NCBI GenBank assembly: GCA_024638655.1
Contig: JAHEJW010000003.1
Coordinates: 119,769 to 166,487, forward strand
DNA: 46,719 bases
Direction of reading: 5' to 3'
Origin: a bacterium
GTDB taxonomy: Bacteria > Actinomycetota > Acidimicrobiia > Spongiisociales > ZC4RG35
The first letter of the stretch is position 1, and every line of letters begins with the position of its first letter. The notes below the pieces were generated by a model. It saw nothing but the letters and a program-made list of their open reading frames with translations. It had not been told where the DNA came from and made no database searches. The position numbers were made by a program, and so were the translations under genes. Positions 23,591-33,701 of the stretch are shown in pieces.

Positions 23591-25495
23591 TCAGGGGAGC
23601 CTCAGGTCGACCACCACCGGGAAATGATCGGACGCCTGACTCTGAATCACACCGGCGTCCAATGTCTCGATGTCGGGGGTGACGAACACATAGTCGATCC
23701 GATATCGGGGGTTGGCCGCGTTGGCGGTGAACCCGTCGCCGCTCCCGGCCACCGACCACGTGTCGATCCAGCCGGCCGACAGCAACTCGTCGATTTGGAG
23801 CCAATCGGGCCTGGCATTGAAGTCTCCCAACAGGACTGCCGGTTCGGTCCCACCCCACGCCTCGAGAATCACCTGAATCTGGCGCCGATGAACCGGGTAA
23901 AGATCGGCCTCTGGATCTATGTCGTGCAGAGACTGGTCATTGACGTGTTGGAGGTGGGTCGAGACCACGAGGACTGAGCGCTGACCAATGCGGATCGTCG
24001 CTCCGAGGTAGCCGCGTTGCATCGGCGTGTCGACCCGAGGGAGCTCTGTCCGTTCGACTATCGAAATCGGGAATCTACTGAGGATGGCGTTTCCCCACGT
24101 CGGATCGGTGGTCCCAAAGAAAACTGCGTGCTCGAACCCAAGCCGATTCTGCAGGAGCGTCAACTCGTCGGTCACACCACTTATCAGGCGGCCGCGGGGA
24201 ATCTCTTGAAGCCCGATCACCTCGGCTCCCGAGTCTTCGATCACTCGGGCGATCTCTTCGATGTCGAAGCTCCCTGCCGTGTCGTATGCGGAGTGGATGT
24301 TGTAGGTCATGACGCGAATCGAGTCGTTCACCGTCGGAGGAGAAGCGTCCTCACCACCTAGGAGAAACCCGAGAAGGGGAAGTACGGCTATGAGCGCGGC
24401 GAAAGCCCAACTCTGATTGCTCGCACCTGGACGGACCGCCGACATCCTCGAGAGACCGGCGAGTCCAAGGAGCGCCAGCAGAACTGTCCCGGCCAATCTC
24501 GCCTGTGCCTGGGTATAGCCGAGGTCGAGGTCGAGTGGGAGGTAGTAGAGGAGGCCGACCACCACGAAGAGCAGCATTCCACCAGTGAGGTAGAGGGTCC
24601 CTGCCGCAACGCCGCGCTCCTCCGGATCCGGAACCATCGAAGACCAGACGAGGGCGGCGGCTGGGAGGGCAAAAAGGGTCACCGCGTTGAATGCGACCGC
24701 GTTCCCCTCGGCGATCGCCGCCGCGGATATGAGGATCACCAAGGCGGCCAAGACGGCGACTCTGGCCCTCTCCAGCCAAGCCAGGGCCAACAGGGCAACA
24801 ACGTTGAGCAAGGCGATGCGCAATTGCGCCTGAGGCCCCGAGATCCCGGCGACCTCCGAAGTCCACCCCTGGTTCTGCAGAATGAGGTACTCGATGAAGA
24901 GAAGCGGACCCAGCCCGAGAAGTGTCCACCCTGATCGCCAGGAAACCCCATGTCTCTCGAAATGGGGGGACATATATAGAAGGAACACGGTTGTCAGACA
25001 GAGCGCCAGGACGATGACGGTCGCAGCAACACCGTCCTGATAGGCGAGATCGAGACTCAGACCCATACCCTTTATGGCGGAGTCCAAGGCCAGGCCCATC
25101 AGGAGGCCGCCCACCAGGGTCGACCGACCGACGCTGAGCATGAGTGGCAACAGACCGGTGAATGCAGCTACGGCGACTGCGGAAGTCCAGTGCTCGAATC
25201 CTGGGTCGGACGACACCTGGTTGAGGATCCGCGACCCGACCAAGACCAGAACGCCCACCCAAAGCGCGCCTTGCAGAGTCAGCCACCTGGAGAGCACCGG
25301 AAGCAGAAGCCCGACCATGAAGGGAGCGACGGCAAACGGGATGAGGTCGATCACGCCGACACCCTGGGTGTCTCGCATGTACCAGGTGATGGAGCCGAAG
25401 AGGAACCGAATCGACTGGGCGCCGAGGACGAAGACGAAACCGCCGAGTAGGACCCTCAGCGTGCGAGTCGGTGCCGGGGCGTCGAACACAGGCAC
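23591..25495 (-). CDS. Polytopic membrane protein fused to an endonuclease/exonuclease/phosphatase (EEP) domain
   Basis: A 634-residue protein. Residues 1-385 hold about 11-12 hydrophobic TM segments. From about 395 to the end is a complete EEP (DNase I-like) domain: MTYNIHSAYD, LQEIP, STHLQH, LLGDFNARPD, YRIDYVFVT and SDHFPVVVDL, giving the metal ligands, catalytic His and Asp. EEP proteins cleave phosphodiesters in nucleic acids, phospholipids or inositol phosphates. A membrane-tethered EEP also occurs in the Cwh43/PGAP2-like remodelling of lipid anchors, so a lipid or glycolipid substrate is more likely than DNA; this is inference. The start is GTG 25493-25495. Confidence 0.85.
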   Translation of the reverse strand: MPVFDAPAPTRTLRVLLGGFVFVLGAQSIRFLFGSITWYMRDTQGVGVIDLIPFAVAPFMVGLLLPVLSRWLTLQGALWVGVLVLVGSRILNQVSSDPGFEHWTSAVAVAAFTGLLPLMLSVGRSTLVGGLLMGLALDSAIKGMGLSLDLAYQDGVAATVIVLALCLTTVFLLYMSPHFERHGVSWRSGWTLLGLGPLLFIEYLILQNQGWTSEVAGISGPQAQLRIALLNVVALLALAWLERARVAVLAALVILISAAAIAEGNAVAFNAVTLFALPAAALVWSSMVPDPEERGVAAGTLYLTGGMLLFVVVGLLYYLPLDLDLGYTQAQARLAGTVLLALLGLAGLSRMSAVRPGASNQSWAFAALIAVLPLLGFLLGGEDASPPTVNDSIRVMTYNIHSAYDTAGSFDIEEIARVIEDSGAEVIGLQEIPRGRLISGVTDELTLLQNRLGFEHAVFFGTTDPTWGNAILSRFPISIVERTELPRVDTPMQRGYLGATIRIGQRSVLVVSTHLQHVNDQSLHDIDPEADLYPVHRRQIQVILEAWGGTEPAVLLGDFNARPDWLQIDELLSAGWIDTWSVAGSGDGFTANAANPRYRIDYVFVTPDIETLDAGVIQSQASDHFPVVVDLRLP

Positions 25496-25546
25496 ACGCT
25501 AGGCCGAAAGCGACACTCAGCGACGGCCTCCTCTTGAGGAGCGCCC

Positions 25547-25969
25547 CTAAGGCAACGGCTCGAGAAACACCACCGGAATCTCACGATGGGTGCGGCTCTG
25601 ATAGGTCGCGTATCCGTCGTAGGCGTCGACGACGCGGGGCCACCAGAGTTCCCTCTCATCGGGTCCTGCGGTCCGGGCCCTCATCTGCTTCCTCGACCCG
25701 GGAGTCTCGACCAGCACATGGGAATCCTCGGTCAGGTTCAAATACCAGTCTGGGTACCTGTGTCGGCCTCCATAGGAAGCGATCACCACCAACGTGTCGC
25801 CGTCCCGCAGATAGAGGAGTGGCACCGTATGGGGCTCCCCAGTGGCGCGGCCAGCCGTCGTCAGCAGCAGCATGTCGTTGTCGACCAATCGGCCGCCAAC
25901 CGTCCCACCAGTCGCCCGGTAGACCAGCGTGTGCATGCGGGACCATCGGCGGACACTCCCGTCTCTCAT
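25547..25969 (-). CDS. Ddn-family deazaflavin (F420)-dependent nitroreductase-like protein
   Basis: A 140-residue split-barrel protein. LVYRATGGTVGGRL, MLLLTTAGRATGEPHTVPL, LVVIASYGGRHRYPDWYLNL and the C-terminal YATYQSRTHREIPVVFLEP are the signature segments of the Ddn/F420-dependent quinone or nitro reductase family of actinobacteria. Members reduce quinones or xenobiotics with reduced F420 at the membrane. The substrate cannot be predicted. The ATG overlaps the DUF885 stop by four bases. Confidence 0.92.
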   Translation of the reverse strand: MRDGSVRRWSRMHTLVYRATGGTVGGRLVDNDMLLLTTAGRATGEPHTVPLLYLRDGDTLVVIASYGGRHRYPDWYLNLTEDSHVLVETPGSRKQMRARTAGPDERELWWPRVVDAYDGYATYQSRTHREIPVVFLEPLP

Positions 25970-27642
25970 TGGTCCAAGGCGGGAAGCAGCTCCGACACGA
26001 CGCCATCAAGGAGGTCGAGCCGCATTGAGCCGTGGTCGAGGATGGCAGCGTGGAAGGCGGTCAGATCGAACTCCGAGCCGAGACGCCGCCGCGCTGCATC
26101 GCGGATGCCGAGGATCTGCCGCTCACCCAGCTTGTAGGCAATCGCTTGACCCGGCCACCCGAGGTATCGGAGCACTTCGGCCTCGGCCTGCTCGGGCGTG
26201 CGAAAGCCGTAGATCCTCATGAACTCGACCGCTGTTCGAAAATCCCACTCGCCCCGGGGAGCCATGGGCGATCCTTCGGGGATTCGCTTCCCGGTGTGGA
26301 GCCCGATGTCGACCACGATTCGGGCGGCCCTGTACATCTGCTTGGCGAGCATGCCGAAGCGGAACCTCGGGTCTTCGAGATAGCCGAGCTCACCCATGAG
26401 CACTTCGGCGTACATCGCCCAGCCTTCGCCGTATCCGGGGTACCAGGAGAGCAGTCGATGAGCTCGGCTCAAACGGTCTTTGCGATAGCGCGCTGTGGCA
26501 ATCTGGAGGTGGTGCCCCGGAAAGCCCTCGTGGTAGGCAGTGGAGACATGCTGGTACAGAGGGAAGTGCTTCTGATCTCCTATTGCGTACCAGACTCCGC
26601 CCGGCCTCGAAAGGTCCTCGGACGGCCCGATGTAATAGACCCCGAGCGGGCCACCCGGTGGGGCGATCTGCACGGTGACCGGCTTGATCTCGTCGGGCAC
26701 GAAGAAATGGGTTCCTGCCAGTTCGGCAACGGCGGTTGAGAGAAGGGACGCAACGAACTCCAGCAGCTCGTCAGTCGAATCCGCTCGAATCGAAAGGTCG
26801 TTCTCCAGATGACCGGTGACCTCCTCGAGCGACGAGTCGGGAAGTATCGAGCTCCCGGTGTTGATCATCTCAACCATGAGGCGAGAGAACTCCTGCCACC
26901 CCCACTCATATGCCTCGTCGAGATCGATCTCCAGACCAACGAGTTGATCGGCAGAGCGTGTGTACAGCTCAACGCCCGCCGCGTCGCCCTGACGAGCGTC
27001 GGGCAGATAGGACAGTCGGAGCCACTCGGCAAACCTGGCCACCTCGCCCCTGGCGACGTCGACAGCCCGCTCCAGGGCAACGGTTCGGCGACCGACCTGC
27101 TGAGCATCGTCGAGCAGGAGCAGGTATGACGACATCTCTCCACCGAGACGTTCCGCTTGGGAAGCGACCGAATCGGCCTGGCGCCGAGCCACGGTGACAC
27201 CCCGTTTGCGACCCTCATCGAGGACCTCGACGTATCCGTCGATCGCTCCGCCGACCGTTTCCAGCCGGGCGACGATGTTTGCCCAGTCGTCTGGTGTCTC
27301 CTTGGGCATCACGTCGAAGATGCTCCGGAATCGGTGGAAGGTGCAGCCCAAGTGTCGGAGATCACGGAAGTGGTCACCCGCCTCGTACGACGAGATGCTC
27401 TCGTCGATCATGCCCACCGTGACCTGAGCGGCCAACCTGGCAAGGAAGTCGCCGTCGTCCAGATGCCGCTCGAACGCGGTGCGGTATCGACGGCTGAGGT
27501 CCACATGGGCCTCGACCGCATCCAATCCATGGTCACCCCAATCGCGTTCCCGACCGCCAACACCGAGCATCGTGGCTAGGAGAGGCCTCGAGGCACACAA
27601 TTCATCGACGTACCTATCCGAGACCTCGAACGCAGATGACAT
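25966..27642 (-). CDS. DUF885 family putative metallopeptidase
   Basis: A 558-residue protein. The family's zinc-site motif HEGFPGHH (371-378) is intact; further family segments are YYIGPSEDLSRPGG, YPGYGEGWAMYAEVLMGELG and PGQAIAYKLGERQI. DUF885 proteins are related to M32-like peptidases and are often annotated as lipoprotein or hydrolase; no signal peptide is visible here, so this one looks cytoplasmic. It is followed in a four-base overlap by the Ddn-like gene. A TATACC hexamer 11 bases before the ATG suggests a promoter giving a nearly leaderless transcript. Confidence 0.88.
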   Translation of the reverse strand: MSSAFEVSDRYVDELCASRPLLATMLGVGGRERDWGDHGLDAVEAHVDLSRRYRTAFERHLDDGDFLARLAAQVTVGMIDESISSYEAGDHFRDLRHLGCTFHRFRSIFDVMPKETPDDWANIVARLETVGGAIDGYVEVLDEGRKRGVTVARRQADSVASQAERLGGEMSSYLLLLDDAQQVGRRTVALERAVDVARGEVARFAEWLRLSYLPDARQGDAAGVELYTRSADQLVGLEIDLDEAYEWGWQEFSRLMVEMINTGSSILPDSSLEEVTGHLENDLSIRADSTDELLEFVASLLSTAVAELAGTHFFVPDEIKPVTVQIAPPGGPLGVYYIGPSEDLSRPGGVWYAIGDQKHFPLYQHVSTAYHEGFPGHHLQIATARYRKDRLSRAHRLLSWYPGYGEGWAMYAEVLMGELGYLEDPRFRFGMLAKQMYRAARIVVDIGLHTGKRIPEGSPMAPRGEWDFRTAVEFMRIYGFRTPEQAEAEVLRYLGWPGQAIAYKLGERQILGIRDAARRRLGSEFDLTAFHAAILDHGSMRLDLLDGVVSELLPALDQ

Positions 27643-27737
27643 GGCCCGGTGACGGTATACCGGTCGATCGAGACTGCCACGCGTTCACCTGCCGCACACA
27701 GCGGCTCGGGACAACCGTCAGACGGAGGGGCCAGCAT

Positions 27738-29180
27738 CTAATCGAACGACTCGTCACAGGTCGCGTCGAGCGGCGCCAGACCGAGTTCCGCAATGGCTGC
27801 GACGGGATCTGCCATGAGTGCGTGTGCATCCTGTCTGATGCGCTCGATGTCGTAGTACACCCTGCCCGGCGCGGCCCCGGTCTGGTACTCATCGCGCGTG
27901 ATCCGAAGAGTCGCGATCCGATCGGCGCTGACTTTGGGGACGAGGTCGACGAAGTCGACGAGCCGGTCTTGTGGGATGTCCGTCGTGACGTGGTCTTTCA
28001 CGGCCCTGGCGATACTCCCGAAGTTTGCGATGAGCTCGATCGGCCCGGTCTGGCCGACGATTGCGGCGAGGACGCACCTCTGTCGGTGCATCCGGGCAAA
28101 GTCGTCTGAATGCCTCCGAATGCGGGCATATGCAAGTGCCAGGTGACCGTTCAGGTGCTGCTCGCCCGCCTCGATCACCACACTCTCCGTTGAACCGTCC
28201 TCGTGCGGATAGGTCTCGTCCACGATCGTCTTGGGCACTTCGATCGTCACTCCTCCCAGAGCATCGACCACACCAACGAATCCATCCAGCGTGACCATGG
28301 CGTAGTAATGAATTGGGATGCCGAAGATCTCGCCGAGGGCGCCTTTGATGGCATTGAAATGAGGCTCCCCGGGCCCGGGGAATGCCTCCGGAGTCCGGAC
28401 CGCGGCGTCGTACAAGTGGGTGATGAGGTCGGGGAAGCAGTTGCATCCCCACAACCCCATGTCGGGCGGAAGCGGAGCATTCGAAAGGTCTCTGGGCACA
28501 TTGAGCATCACCGTGTAGCCAGTGGCCGGATCGACACTCACCACGATCGTCGTGTCGGTACGCACGCCGGTTCTCCCCACGCCGGCATCTGCTCCGAGAA
28601 GCACGATGTTGAGCCGGTCGAGACCGTCCCAAATGGCGGGCTCGGTCGTGGTCGTGGTCGTGCTCGGCATGCTGGTTGTCGTCATTGCAGCGGTCGTCGA
28701 CGTCGAAGGGACAGTGGTCGACGACTCCGGCCTGCTCGGGGTGGTGCCCGTTGCAACCGGCGCGGGATCTGGAAAGACGGTCTCGATCAGGCCGTACTGC
28801 ACGAGAACCAGATACCCGACCAGGAGATGGGGAACGACGAGGAGGATTGTCGCCAACGCAGATCCGGCGACCGGCAGCAGAGCCCATCTCTCGGCCGGAG
28901 CAGAAGAGAAGGCGGCCCAGGACGCCATGCCGCGATAGATGAGAAGCAATACGTTGAAGACGGCGACTGCAATCAGGGTTTCAGGCGACACCCATAGTTT
29001 GATCACTTCCAGCCGGAACCCGAGGACCGCCACCGCGGCCGAGCCGACGAGCACGAAGTCGACGGCAATGAGCCAGAAGCCCAGACGCTTCTCGCCTAGA
29101 TAGATCTGACCCCACCCCGGCAGCAGGGTCGAGGCGAGGGTCGCCAGCCAACGTCTTTGGGGTGGGCTTGCGTCAGACAT
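27738..29180 (-). CDS. LytR-CpsA-Psr (LCP) family cell-wall glycopolymer ligase
   Basis: A 480-residue protein with an unusual N-terminus of about four TM segments (residues about 10-135), a Thr/Ser stalk (about 150-182), then the LCP domain: LNIVLLGADAGVG, RTDTTIVVSVDP, LNVPRDL, HFNAIKGALGEIFGIPIHYY, DALGGVTIEVP, LNGHLALAYARIRRHSDDFARMHRQ. These contain the Asp/Arg residues that bind polyprenyl pyrophosphate. LCP enzymes attach lipid-linked glycopolymers to peptidoglycan or arabinogalactan. ATG 29178-29180 with GGGGAG upstream is chosen over an earlier in-frame start. It is divergent from the flippase-transferase fusion, which makes such lipid-linked glycans. Confidence 0.92.
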   Translation of the reverse strand: MSDASPPQRRWLATLASTLLPGWGQIYLGEKRLGFWLIAVDFVLVGSAAVAVLGFRLEVIKLWVSPETLIAVAVFNVLLLIYRGMASWAAFSSAPAERWALLPVAGSALATILLVVPHLLVGYLVLVQYGLIETVFPDPAPVATGTTPSRPESSTTVPSTSTTAAMTTTSMPSTTTTTTEPAIWDGLDRLNIVLLGADAGVGRTGVRTDTTIVVSVDPATGYTVMLNVPRDLSNAPLPPDMGLWGCNCFPDLITHLYDAAVRTPEAFPGPGEPHFNAIKGALGEIFGIPIHYYAMVTLDGFVGVVDALGGVTIEVPKTIVDETYPHEDGSTESVVIEAGEQHLNGHLALAYARIRRHSDDFARMHRQRCVLAAIVGQTGPIELIANFGSIARAVKDHVTTDIPQDRLVDFVDLVPKVSADRIATLRITRDEYQTGAAPGRVYYDIERIRQDAHALMADPVAAIAELGLAPLDATCDESFD

Positions 29181-29336
29181 GGCTCCCCATCCTGGGTTCA
29201 ACGAAGCGCGCAAACCGGTAGTTCCGACCGAAATGGGTGCGAAAGCTCCGCATTCGACCGGTCAAGCGCCTCATCCCGGCACGAAACGGCCAATGCGCCG
29301 ATTCGGGTGGCCAGGTCAATATCCTGGGACGGTCCA

Positions 29337-31271
29337 TTGGGAGGAGTTGGCCCCCTGGCGTCATCCCTAGACAAGTCGTCGGGCCCCGAACGAAAAGCGG
29401 AGGCGCCGCAAGTCCGCTACGCCTACCTGCGCAGCGACGGAACCGCCTACATCGTCGGCGGCAGCCTCACTGCCGGAATCGGGGCGTACGCCTACCAGTT
29501 GCTGGGCGGGCGCACACTGGGAGCCGAAGCTTTCGCGCCGGTCTCGGTCCTACTGACGATTCACTTCCTCACCTTCATCGTCATACTGGTGCCGATCGAA
29601 CAGCTCGTTGTCAGACGCCTGACTCTCGACCGAGCTCGATCAGGACTGCCCAAGCGCGCCCATTGGCTCGTCGGACTGACAGTTCTCGCGGCAACTCTCT
29701 TCGCCTTCCTCGGAGTCGACGACTACTTGAACGGCGACCAGCGATTCATAGCCTTCACCGGCTTCACCATCGTCAGCCACTTCGCTTTCGCTTCGGCGAG
29801 AGGCCACCTGGCCGGATGGAGGAGGTTCAGGGCGTATGGCATGACCTCGGGCGGTGCGTCACTGTTCCGGTTGGCGATCGCGGTCGCCATCACTCTCATC
29901 CACCCCTCGGCATCAGGGTTCGCGGTCGGGCTGATCCTCGGTCCGGCAATCGTGTACCTCTGGAGACCGTTTCGACCAGTAGCGGTCGATCGGGAAGAGG
30001 TCGAGCCAGAGGCACGAGAGAAGCTCGACGAACGCGGGCTGCTCACCGGACTTGTTCTCTCGGCGGCAGCCTCGCAGACCCTTCTCCTGGCCGGTCCGAT
30101 CGTGGTTGGGCTACTCGGAGGGTCGGCGGTTCAGATCAGCATCGCCTTCGCAGCCTTCACCCTAGGGAGAGCACCGCTCACCTTCGGATACAACCTGCTG
30201 GCAAGGGTGTTGCCACCCTTCACTGAAATGGCTGCTCGAGGCTATCGAGACGAGCTGCGTGCCTGGGCGCGGGGAATGGCCTGGGCATCTCTGACTCTCG
30301 CCGCCGTCGCCACAGTCCTCGGCTGGTATCTCGGGCCTTGGGTGGTCGAAGTGGCCTTCGGGGCCGAGTTCGCGCCTTCCCCTCTCGCGTCTGCGGCGAT
30401 CTCCTTCGGAGTCGTATTTGCCGGGGGCGGACTGTTCGTTGGCCAGATACTCGTGGCTCGCGGCGAGCCCGCCAGGCTGGCAATCGCCTGGCTGGGCGGC
30501 TTGCTGGCCGGAGTGGCCGGGCTCCTGCTGACCGGAGGGCTCGATGCGGTTGCCCGAGTCTCCATCGCATTCTCCGTCGGTGAGATCGTCGCCCTCGTAG
30601 CCCTGGCGTCAGCTGCCGTCGTCACCAGCCGCGATGACAGGGCTCGGGGTGTCGAGGTGGCCTATCTGGTCTCGAAGCGAACCCTGGACATCGCCGTCGC
30701 CCTGACTGTGGGAATCCTCACGCTTCCGCTGGTGCTTCTCGCCGGAGTAGTCGTGCGTCTCGACTCTCCCGGCGCCGTCTTCTTCAGACAAGCCAGGATC
30801 GGCAGAGATGGGGAGCCGTTCGGCCTCCTCAAGCTGAGAACAATGCAAGCGGACGCTGACGAAAAGGTCTTCGCCGAGCACCTTTCGCGTATGCAGGCGG
30901 CACATCACTCGCGACAAGCCGTACCAATTGCCATTCGAGACGACGACCGAGTCACCCGGGTTGGGCGATTCCTGCGGGCGGCATCCCTAGATGAGCTCCC
31001 CAATCTCTGGAACGTTCTGCGCGGGCATATGTCCCTGGTGGGGCCGAGACCGCTCGTGCAGGCGGAGGCAGAGATGATCGGGCTCGACAACAAGCGGTTC
31101 GGGGTCAAGCCGGGGATAACGGGATTGGCCCAGGTGGAAGGGAGGGACACGATCACGATGGCCGATCGAACCAGGCTCGACGAGAGATACGTCGATGAGC
31201 GCTCGCTTGGCCTGGACGTTTCGATCCTCTTCAGGACGGTGGTCGCCGTGCTCCGCAACCCTGGCGATTGA
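29337..31271 (+). CDS. Fusion: polysaccharide flippase (Wzx/MATE-like) + polyprenyl-phosphate sugar-1-phosphate transferase
   Basis: About 644 residues. The N-terminal 430 residues have about 12 TM segments in the arrangement of oligosaccharide flippases ([20 protein letters not shown], then [18 protein letters not shown]). The C-terminal 200 residues are a complete bacterial sugar transferase of the WbaP/PglC type: one [73 protein letters not shown]. Such transferases put the first sugar phosphate onto undecaprenyl phosphate; flippases export the finished lipid-linked glycan. The start is uncertain: TTG 29337 is a guess, CTG 29355 lies behind GGAGGAG, and GTG 29307 is possible. The neighbouring LCP gene fits a glycan-export role. 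Confidence 0.85.
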   Translation: MGGVGPLASSLDKSSGPERKAEAPQVRYAYLRSDGTAYIVGGSLTAGIGAYAYQLLGGRTLGAEAFAPVSVLLTIHFLTFIVILVPIEQLVVRRLTLDRARSGLPKRAHWLVGLTVLAATLFAFLGVDDYLNGDQRFIAFTGFTIVSHFAFASARGHLAGWRRFRAYGMTSGGASLFRLAIAVAITLIHPSASGFAVGLILGPAIVYLWRPFRPVAVDREEVEPEAREKLDERGLLTGLVLSAAASQTLLLAGPIVVGLLGGSAVQISIAFAAFTLGRAPLTFGYNLLARVLPPFTEMAARGYRDELRAWARGMAWASLTLAAVATVLGWYLGPWVVEVAFGAEFAPSPLASAAISFGVVFAGGGLFVGQILVARGEPARLAIAWLGGLLAGVAGLLLTGGLDAVARVSIAFSVGEIVALVALASAAVVTSRDDRARGVEVAYLVSKRTLDIAVALTVGILTLPLVLLAGVVVRLDSPGAVFFRQARIGRDGEPFGLLKLRTMQADADEKVFAEHLSRMQAAHHSRQAVPIAIRDDDRVTRVGRFLRAASLDELPNLWNVLRGHMSLVGPRPLVQAEAEMIGLDNKRFGVKPGITGLAQVEGRDTITMADRTRLDERYVDERSLGLDVSILFRTVVAVLRNPGD

Positions 31272-31291
31272 CAGACAGCTACCTTCGCCTC

Positions 31292-32443
31292 ATGACGACT
31301 CTGAAGCAGCGAGCCGAGCAAACCCTCTCACAGGTGGAGCACGATCTTCGCGACATCTCCAAGTGGATGTACGAGAACCCCGAGACTGCATTCGAGGAGT
31401 ACGAATCCTCACAGAGATTGGCAAGGTTTCTAGGAGATCACGGTTTCGATGTCACCTATCCGGCTTACGGCCTGGACACTGCATTCGAGGCGAATATCGG
31501 ATCAGGAGAGCGACAGGTGATCATCTGCTGCGAGTACGACGCACTCCCGGGGGTGGGCCATGCATGCGGGCACAACATCATCGCTACCTCATCGGTTGGG
31601 GCGGGAACGGCGACAGCCCCCCTTGCCGATGACCTGGGCATACGACTCACCGTCCTCGGCACTCCGGCTGAGGAGGGCGGGGGTGGGAAGATCGACCTCA
31701 TCGAGGCCGGGGCATTTTCCGACGCGTCGGCCGCCATGATGATCCATCCCAGCACCCGGAACCTCGCCGATCCCCGGCTGCTGGCGGCACAAGGTCTCAC
31801 TGTTGAGTACCACGGCAAGGAGGCTCACGCCGCGGCCACTCCGCATGTTGGAGTCAACGCCCTGGACGCCTTCGTCCATGCCTACAACGGGGTGTCCGTT
31901 CTCAGACAGCAGTTCGAGGTCGGAGATCGGGTCCATGGCGTGATAGATGTGGGAGGGGTTGCCCCGAATGTCATCCCGGCCTACACCCGCTCGAGATGGA
32001 TAATCAGGGCCGAGACCGCGGGCCGTTTCGAGACACTCAAGGACAGGGTCGTCGCTTGCTTCGAGGCGGCCGCGAGGGCCACTGGCTGCCAGCTCGACAT
32101 CACCCCAGAAGGAGAACCGTACGTCGACCTCATCAGCAACCCGGTCATGACCGACCTCTTCGTCGCCAACAGCGCTCTCATCGGTAGGGAGATGCCCACC
32201 CACGAAGAGACGAGAGAGCCGGTCTATGCCTCATCCGACATGGGCAACGTCAGCCACATAGTGCCATCGATCCATCCAAGTCTGCGTATAGATACCGAAG
32301 CGGTCAATCATCAGCCCGAGTTCGCCACCGCCACGGTCACTCCGTCGGGTCAGAGGGCCATACGAGACGGTGCTTTGGGCCTCGCATACACGATCATCGA
32401 CATGGCCGAGAACGACGTCTGGGATCAGCTGGGCCGCCCCTGA
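31292..32443 (+). CDS. M20 family amidohydrolase (AbgB/aminoacylase-like), first of a tandem pair
   Basis: A 383-residue zinc or manganese hydrolase. [17 protein letters not shown] supplies Cys92/His94-type metal ligands, [11 protein letters not shown] the acid/metal Glu pair (127-128), and [19 protein letters not shown] the dimerisation-lid region. M20D enzymes hydrolyse N-acyl amino acids, p-aminobenzoyl-glutamate or small peptides in the cytoplasm. A TTG at 31268 overlaps the previous stop, but ATG 31292 fits better. A TACCTT hexamer ends six bases before it, consistent with a leaderless start. It is followed by a close paralogue and a peptide importer. Confidence 0.92.
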   Translation: MTTLKQRAEQTLSQVEHDLRDISKWMYENPETAFEEYESSQRLARFLGDHGFDVTYPAYGLDTAFEANIGSGERQVIICCEYDALPGVGHACGHNIIATSSVGAGTATAPLADDLGIRLTVLGTPAEEGGGGKIDLIEAGAFSDASAAMMIHPSTRNLADPRLLAAQGLTVEYHGKEAHAAATPHVGVNALDAFVHAYNGVSVLRQQFEVGDRVHGVIDVGGVAPNVIPAYTRSRWIIRAETAGRFETLKDRVVACFEAAARATGCQLDITPEGEPYVDLISNPVMTDLFVANSALIGREMPTHEETREPVYASSDMGNVSHIVPSIHPSLRIDTEAVNHQPEFATATVTPSGQRAIRDGALGLAYTIIDMAENDVWDQLGRP

Positions 32444-32485
32444 CCCCGGATCGCGGTCGCGGCCGTATGGCTAGCGTCCGGGCGC

Positions 32486-33640
32486 ATGACTCACAAGAAG
32501 GCCGCCGAAGACGCATTCACACGTATCGAAGGGGAGCTGCAGGAGATCTCCCGGTGGATGTACGAGAACCCCGAGATCAGATATCAGGAGTTCGAGTCGT
32601 CCCGGCGGCTCGCCGACTATCTCGGCGAAAAGGGATTCGAGGTCGAGCACCCCGCATATGGGCTCGAAACGGCATTCGAGGCAACCGTGGGCACCAGCGG
32701 GCCTCGAGTTGTCATCTGTTGTGAGTACGACGCTTTGCCAGAGGTCGGCCATGCCTGCGGCCACAACATCATCGCCACCGCAGCAGTCGGCGCCGGCGTG
32801 GCGACGGCCGGTCTGGTCGATGAACTGGGAATCAGGCTCACGGTCCTGGGCACACCCGCCGAAGAGGGGGGCGGGGGCAAAGTGGAGTTGATCAATGCCG
32901 GTGCGTTTACCGACGCGGCCGCATCCATGATGGTCCACCCCAGCCCACGCGACATGCTCGACCCCTCCTTTCAGGCTAGGGAGAGCTTCACCATCGAATA
33001 CTTCGGGAAGGAGTCGCACGCAGCGTACGCCCCCCAAATGGGGGTGAACGCCCTGGACGCCTTCGTCCAGGCTTATGTCAACGTCTCCACGTTGCGTCAG
33101 TCTCTGTACGCCGGCGACGTGGTTCATGTGATCGTCGAGCACGGTGGCGACGCGTCGAACATCATTCCCAAATACACCAGATCGAGCTGGGGCATCAGAG
33201 CGGCGGACAAGAAACGCCTGCAGGAGCTGATACCCAAGGTCATGGCCTGCTTCGAAGCAGCGGCAACGGCCACCGGCTGCAGGCTCGAGGTGGGCTCCAA
33301 CGACCACCCGTATGACAACATGGTCAACAATCCGGTGATGGCGTCAATCTTCGCCAGGAACTCGAAAGATCTGGGAAGACCGATGCCCACAGAAGAGGAT
33401 CTCGGAGTGGAGGGGGGCTCGTCAGACATGGGCAATGTCAGTCAATTCGTCCCGTCGATCCACCCCATGCTCGCCCTCGAAGCCGGTGGTGCGGTCAACC
33501 ACCAAGCGGACTTCGCCGCCGCGACGATCACCCCCTCCGGGGAGAGGGCGATCAGAGATGGAGCCCTGACGATGGCGTTTACGATCATCGACATGGCCGA
33601 CCAGGAGGTTTGGGACGAGCTGGGTCCCGCGAGGGGATAG
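32486..33640 (+). CDS. M20 family amidohydrolase, second of a tandem pair
   Basis: A 384-residue paralogue of the preceding gene, with the same metal-binding and catalytic segments ([71 protein letters not shown]). Long blocks are identical between the two, so a local duplication followed by divergence is likely, perhaps giving different acyl or peptide specificity. ATG 32486 has no SD; TAGCGT ends eight bases upstream as a possible -10. It is followed by the opp genes 61 bases later. Confidence 0.92.
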   Translation: MTHKKAAEDAFTRIEGELQEISRWMYENPEIRYQEFESSRRLADYLGEKGFEVEHPAYGLETAFEATVGTSGPRVVICCEYDALPEVGHACGHNIIATAAVGAGVATAGLVDELGIRLTVLGTPAEEGGGGKVELINAGAFTDAAASMMVHPSPRDMLDPSFQARESFTIEYFGKESHAAYAPQMGVNALDAFVQAYVNVSTLRQSLYAGDVVHVIVEHGGDASNIIPKYTRSSWGIRAADKKRLQELIPKVMACFEAAATATGCRLEVGSNDHPYDNMVNNPVMASIFARNSKDLGRPMPTEEDLGVEGGSSDMGNVSQFVPSIHPMLALEAGGAVNHQADFAAATITPSGERAIRDGALTMAFTIIDMADQEVWDELGPARG

Positions 33641-33701
33641 CGGTTCTCGCGAGCGAAGCGGCGAATCGTCGTATAGCCTCTCCTGAACCCGAGGCGAGTG
33701 G

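Noticed and set aside
25528-25541. Small inverted repeat CTCCT/AGGAG after the Ddn-like gene
   Set aside because: Only five base pairs with no U-run; too weak to call a terminator.
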